A stretch of 7,337 nucleotides of DNA from positions 1 through 7,337 of the forward strand of contig JAYVQG010000177.1 in assembly GCA_043757025.1 (NCBI GenBank), read 5' to 3'. This document shows, one piece after another, positions 6,518 to 7,337 of the stretch. The translations under genes and the position numbers were made by a program. The first letter of the stretch is position 1. The number at the start of each line of letters is the position of its first letter. This stretch comes from Limnoglobus sp043757025. Its GTDB lineage: Bacteria; Planctomycetota; Planctomycetia; Gemmatales; Gemmataceae. A model generated the notes under the pieces. The model worked only from the letters and a program-made list of their open reading frames with translations, had not been told where the DNA came from and searched no databases.

Positions 6518-7228
6518 TCACTTCTGACAAGGCGAGAAGTTTTGCGTCGTGAGCGTATATCCATCGCCGCGGTGTCGGTCGATCCACGACTGATAATCCG
6601 TCCACGACATCTGTTGCGGAGGTGATGCGATTGGAATGGGGCCAGTGACGGTCACCAAGTAAACGCGGCCTTTCTCTAATGGCATTTGCTGCGAAAGTTC
6701 GCGACCCAGGAAGACTGTCTTTCCGTCGAACGCCATGATGAGCGACGTTGCCGTCTCGCCGAGACGTGCGACGGGTGTTGCAGAAGCCTCGCCGGCCAGC
6801 GTCAGACTCACCCGCCCTTGCGGGGGAACGCCAGGGAATCCCGCAGGCAGCGCGACGAGATTTTTGGTGAGGACGTACCAACAAAAGAAGCAGTGGTTGC
6901 TGGTTGCGACCGGCAAAGCGTTCGGGTCGCGCGCCAGGATTTCGTTGCGGATCGCGGTCAGCCCTTCGCGGAAAACCTTGCCGACGTACGGGTGATTTCT
7001 CCCCGTTTCGATGATCTCGGCGACGCTGTCGCTGTAGATGTTGCCAATCGTTAGTTGATCGAGGTCCGACCCAAATCCGCAACACGGCTTCACTTCGCCC
7101 TTCGGATTCACGATCAGCGCCTGACCGGGGCCTTCGCAATAATCCTCCTCGAACCACTCGCCATCCCAGGAATTCCCGAGCTTTTCGGCCCGCTCCACGG
7201 TCGCGAGGTGGTTCCAGTTCATCGTCAT
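6518..7228 (-). CDS. SPASM/twitch-type Fe-S domain protein without radical SAM core
   Basis: This encodes 236 residues. Residues 31-49 match the first half of the SPASM signature exactly: Cys31, 12 residues, Gly44, 4 residues, Cys49 (VKPCCGF). The SPASM-typical LTIGNIYSDSVAEII follows at about 59-73, then a CFFC pair (Cys113, Cys116). The remaining SPASM cysteines (CX5CX3C) are absent, so at most one auxiliary 4Fe-4S cluster is likely, as in twitch domains. The region before Cys31 (VERAEKLG) resembles the linker that normally joins the radical SAM barrel to SPASM, but the barrel and its CxxxCxxC motif are missing. Residues 130-236 look beta-rich and match no family I recognise. There is no clear ribosome-binding site before the ATGs at 7228 or 7222, and an in-frame stop lies about 45 bp upstream. 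It may be a truncated radical SAM/SPASM protein, the second part of a split gene, or a stand-alone Fe-S protein. It is probably co-transcribed with the nucleotidyltransferase. Confidence 0.75.
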   Translation of the reverse strand: MTMNWNHLATVERAEKLGNSWDGEWFEEDYCEGPGQALIVNPKGEVKPCCGFGSDLDQLTIGNIYSDSVAEIIETGRNHPYVGKVFREGLTAIRNEILARDPNALPVATSNHCFFCWYVLTKNLVALPAGFPGVPPQGRVSLTLAGEASATPVARLGETATSLIMAFDGKTVFLGRELSQQMPLEKGRVYLVTVTGPIPIASPPQQMSWTDYQSWIDRHRGDGYTLTTQNFSPCQK

Positions 7229-7240
7229 CGTCAGTTCATC
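7215..7240. repeat. 9-bp direct repeat with 17-bp period at the SPASM gene start
   Basis: CAGTTCATC occurs at 7215-7223 and again at 7232-7240, separated by GTCATCGT. The central part also reads as a small CATCGT repeat (7220-7233). The repeat spans the start codons at 7222 and 7228 of the leftward SPASM gene. The 17-bp period is not a multiple of three. If one unit is a late duplication, it shifted the frame. Confidence 0.6.
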
Positions 7241-7266
7241 GCTAAGGCGATCGGCACGTAGAGTTT

Positions 7267-7272
7267 TACCCT
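7267..7272 (+). promoter_or_regulatory. TACCCT element, possible -10 of a rightward gene
   Basis: TTTTACCCTATTTGG (7264-7278) shares TACCCT, and partly its flanks, with the elements at 2498 and 4639. It lies 41 bp before the ATG at 7314, within the 32-50 bp range of the other two. The stretch 7261-7306 is AT-rich compared with the bases after it, as expected for a leader. No good -35 hexamer is seen at the usual distance. Confidence 0.3.
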
Positions 7273-7313
7273 ATTTGGTCTTTTCGGTGTCATTCGTTTT
7301 GTAAGATGATCGT

Positions 7314-7337
7314 ATGCGACACGACCCCGTACCCGAG
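7314..7337 (+). CDS. Possible start of a rightward gene cut by the window edge
   Basis: An ATG at 7314 opens a frame (MRHDPVPE) that runs off the window. Support is contextual: composition changes from AT-rich to GC-rich around here, and a TACCCT element lies 41 bp upstream. There is no strong ribosome-binding site, and an ATG at 7307 in another frame (MIVCDTTPYP) is equally open. Nothing can be said about function. If instead a leftward frame covers this region (open from 7233 to the edge), this call is wrong. Confidence 0.27.

Noticed and set aside
6501..7157. A 218-codon leftward frame overlapping the SPASM gene
   Set aside because: It is an Arg-rich shadow of the SPASM frame, which has the cysteine signature.

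Overview
The window looks like a stretch of a moderately GC-rich planctomycete chromosome, most likely Gemmataceae. This is inferred from gene content, not from a marker gene. The indicators are a Tat-exported two-domain acetyl-xylan-esterase-like hydrolase, a secreted helical-repeat protein with the planctomycete-type pattern LGSPVYRERDEATREL plus a C-terminal RDVALAMCILA...EDYGF block, and short loosely packed transcription units. No tRNA, rRNA, CRISPR array or insertion sequence is visible.

Layout. 1-91 holds the apparent 3' end of a rightward gene that enters from outside the window. It converges with and overlaps a leftward Hsp70-like ATPase gene (62-1093) that stops before the nucleotide-binding domain is complete. 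A 179-bp AT-richer gap carries a possible Hsp70 promoter and a hairpin. A leftward M24 metallopeptidase gene (1273-2358) is divergent from a large rightward exported alpha/beta hydrolase (2536-4608), which is followed by the rightward secreted helical-repeat protein (4695-5912). These converge, with 6 bp between stops, on a leftward pair: a SPASM-type Fe-S domain protein lacking a radical SAM core (6518-7228), then an HxGH nucleotidyltransferase (5919-6497). A rightward gene may begin at 7314 and run off the edge.

How the genes relate. The hydrolase and helical-repeat protein are both exported and point the same way, but each has its own promoter-like element and ribosome-binding site, so they need not be one operon. 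The SPASM protein and nucleotidyltransferase are 20 bp apart and probably co-transcribed. The M24 peptidase and Hsp70 fragment show no functional link to the rest.

Most noteworthy points: (i) a SPASM half-domain with a perfect C-x12-G-x4-C signature but no radical SAM barrel, with a 17-bp-period repeat at its start that may mark a split gene; (ii) a truncated Hsp70 ATPase domain ending in an atypical tail at a convergent overlap; (iii) a recurring TACCCT element 32-50 bp upstream of three rightward starts. I did not find a convincing new defence or mobile system; the SPASM/nucleotidyltransferase pair is the best candidate for undescribed biology.
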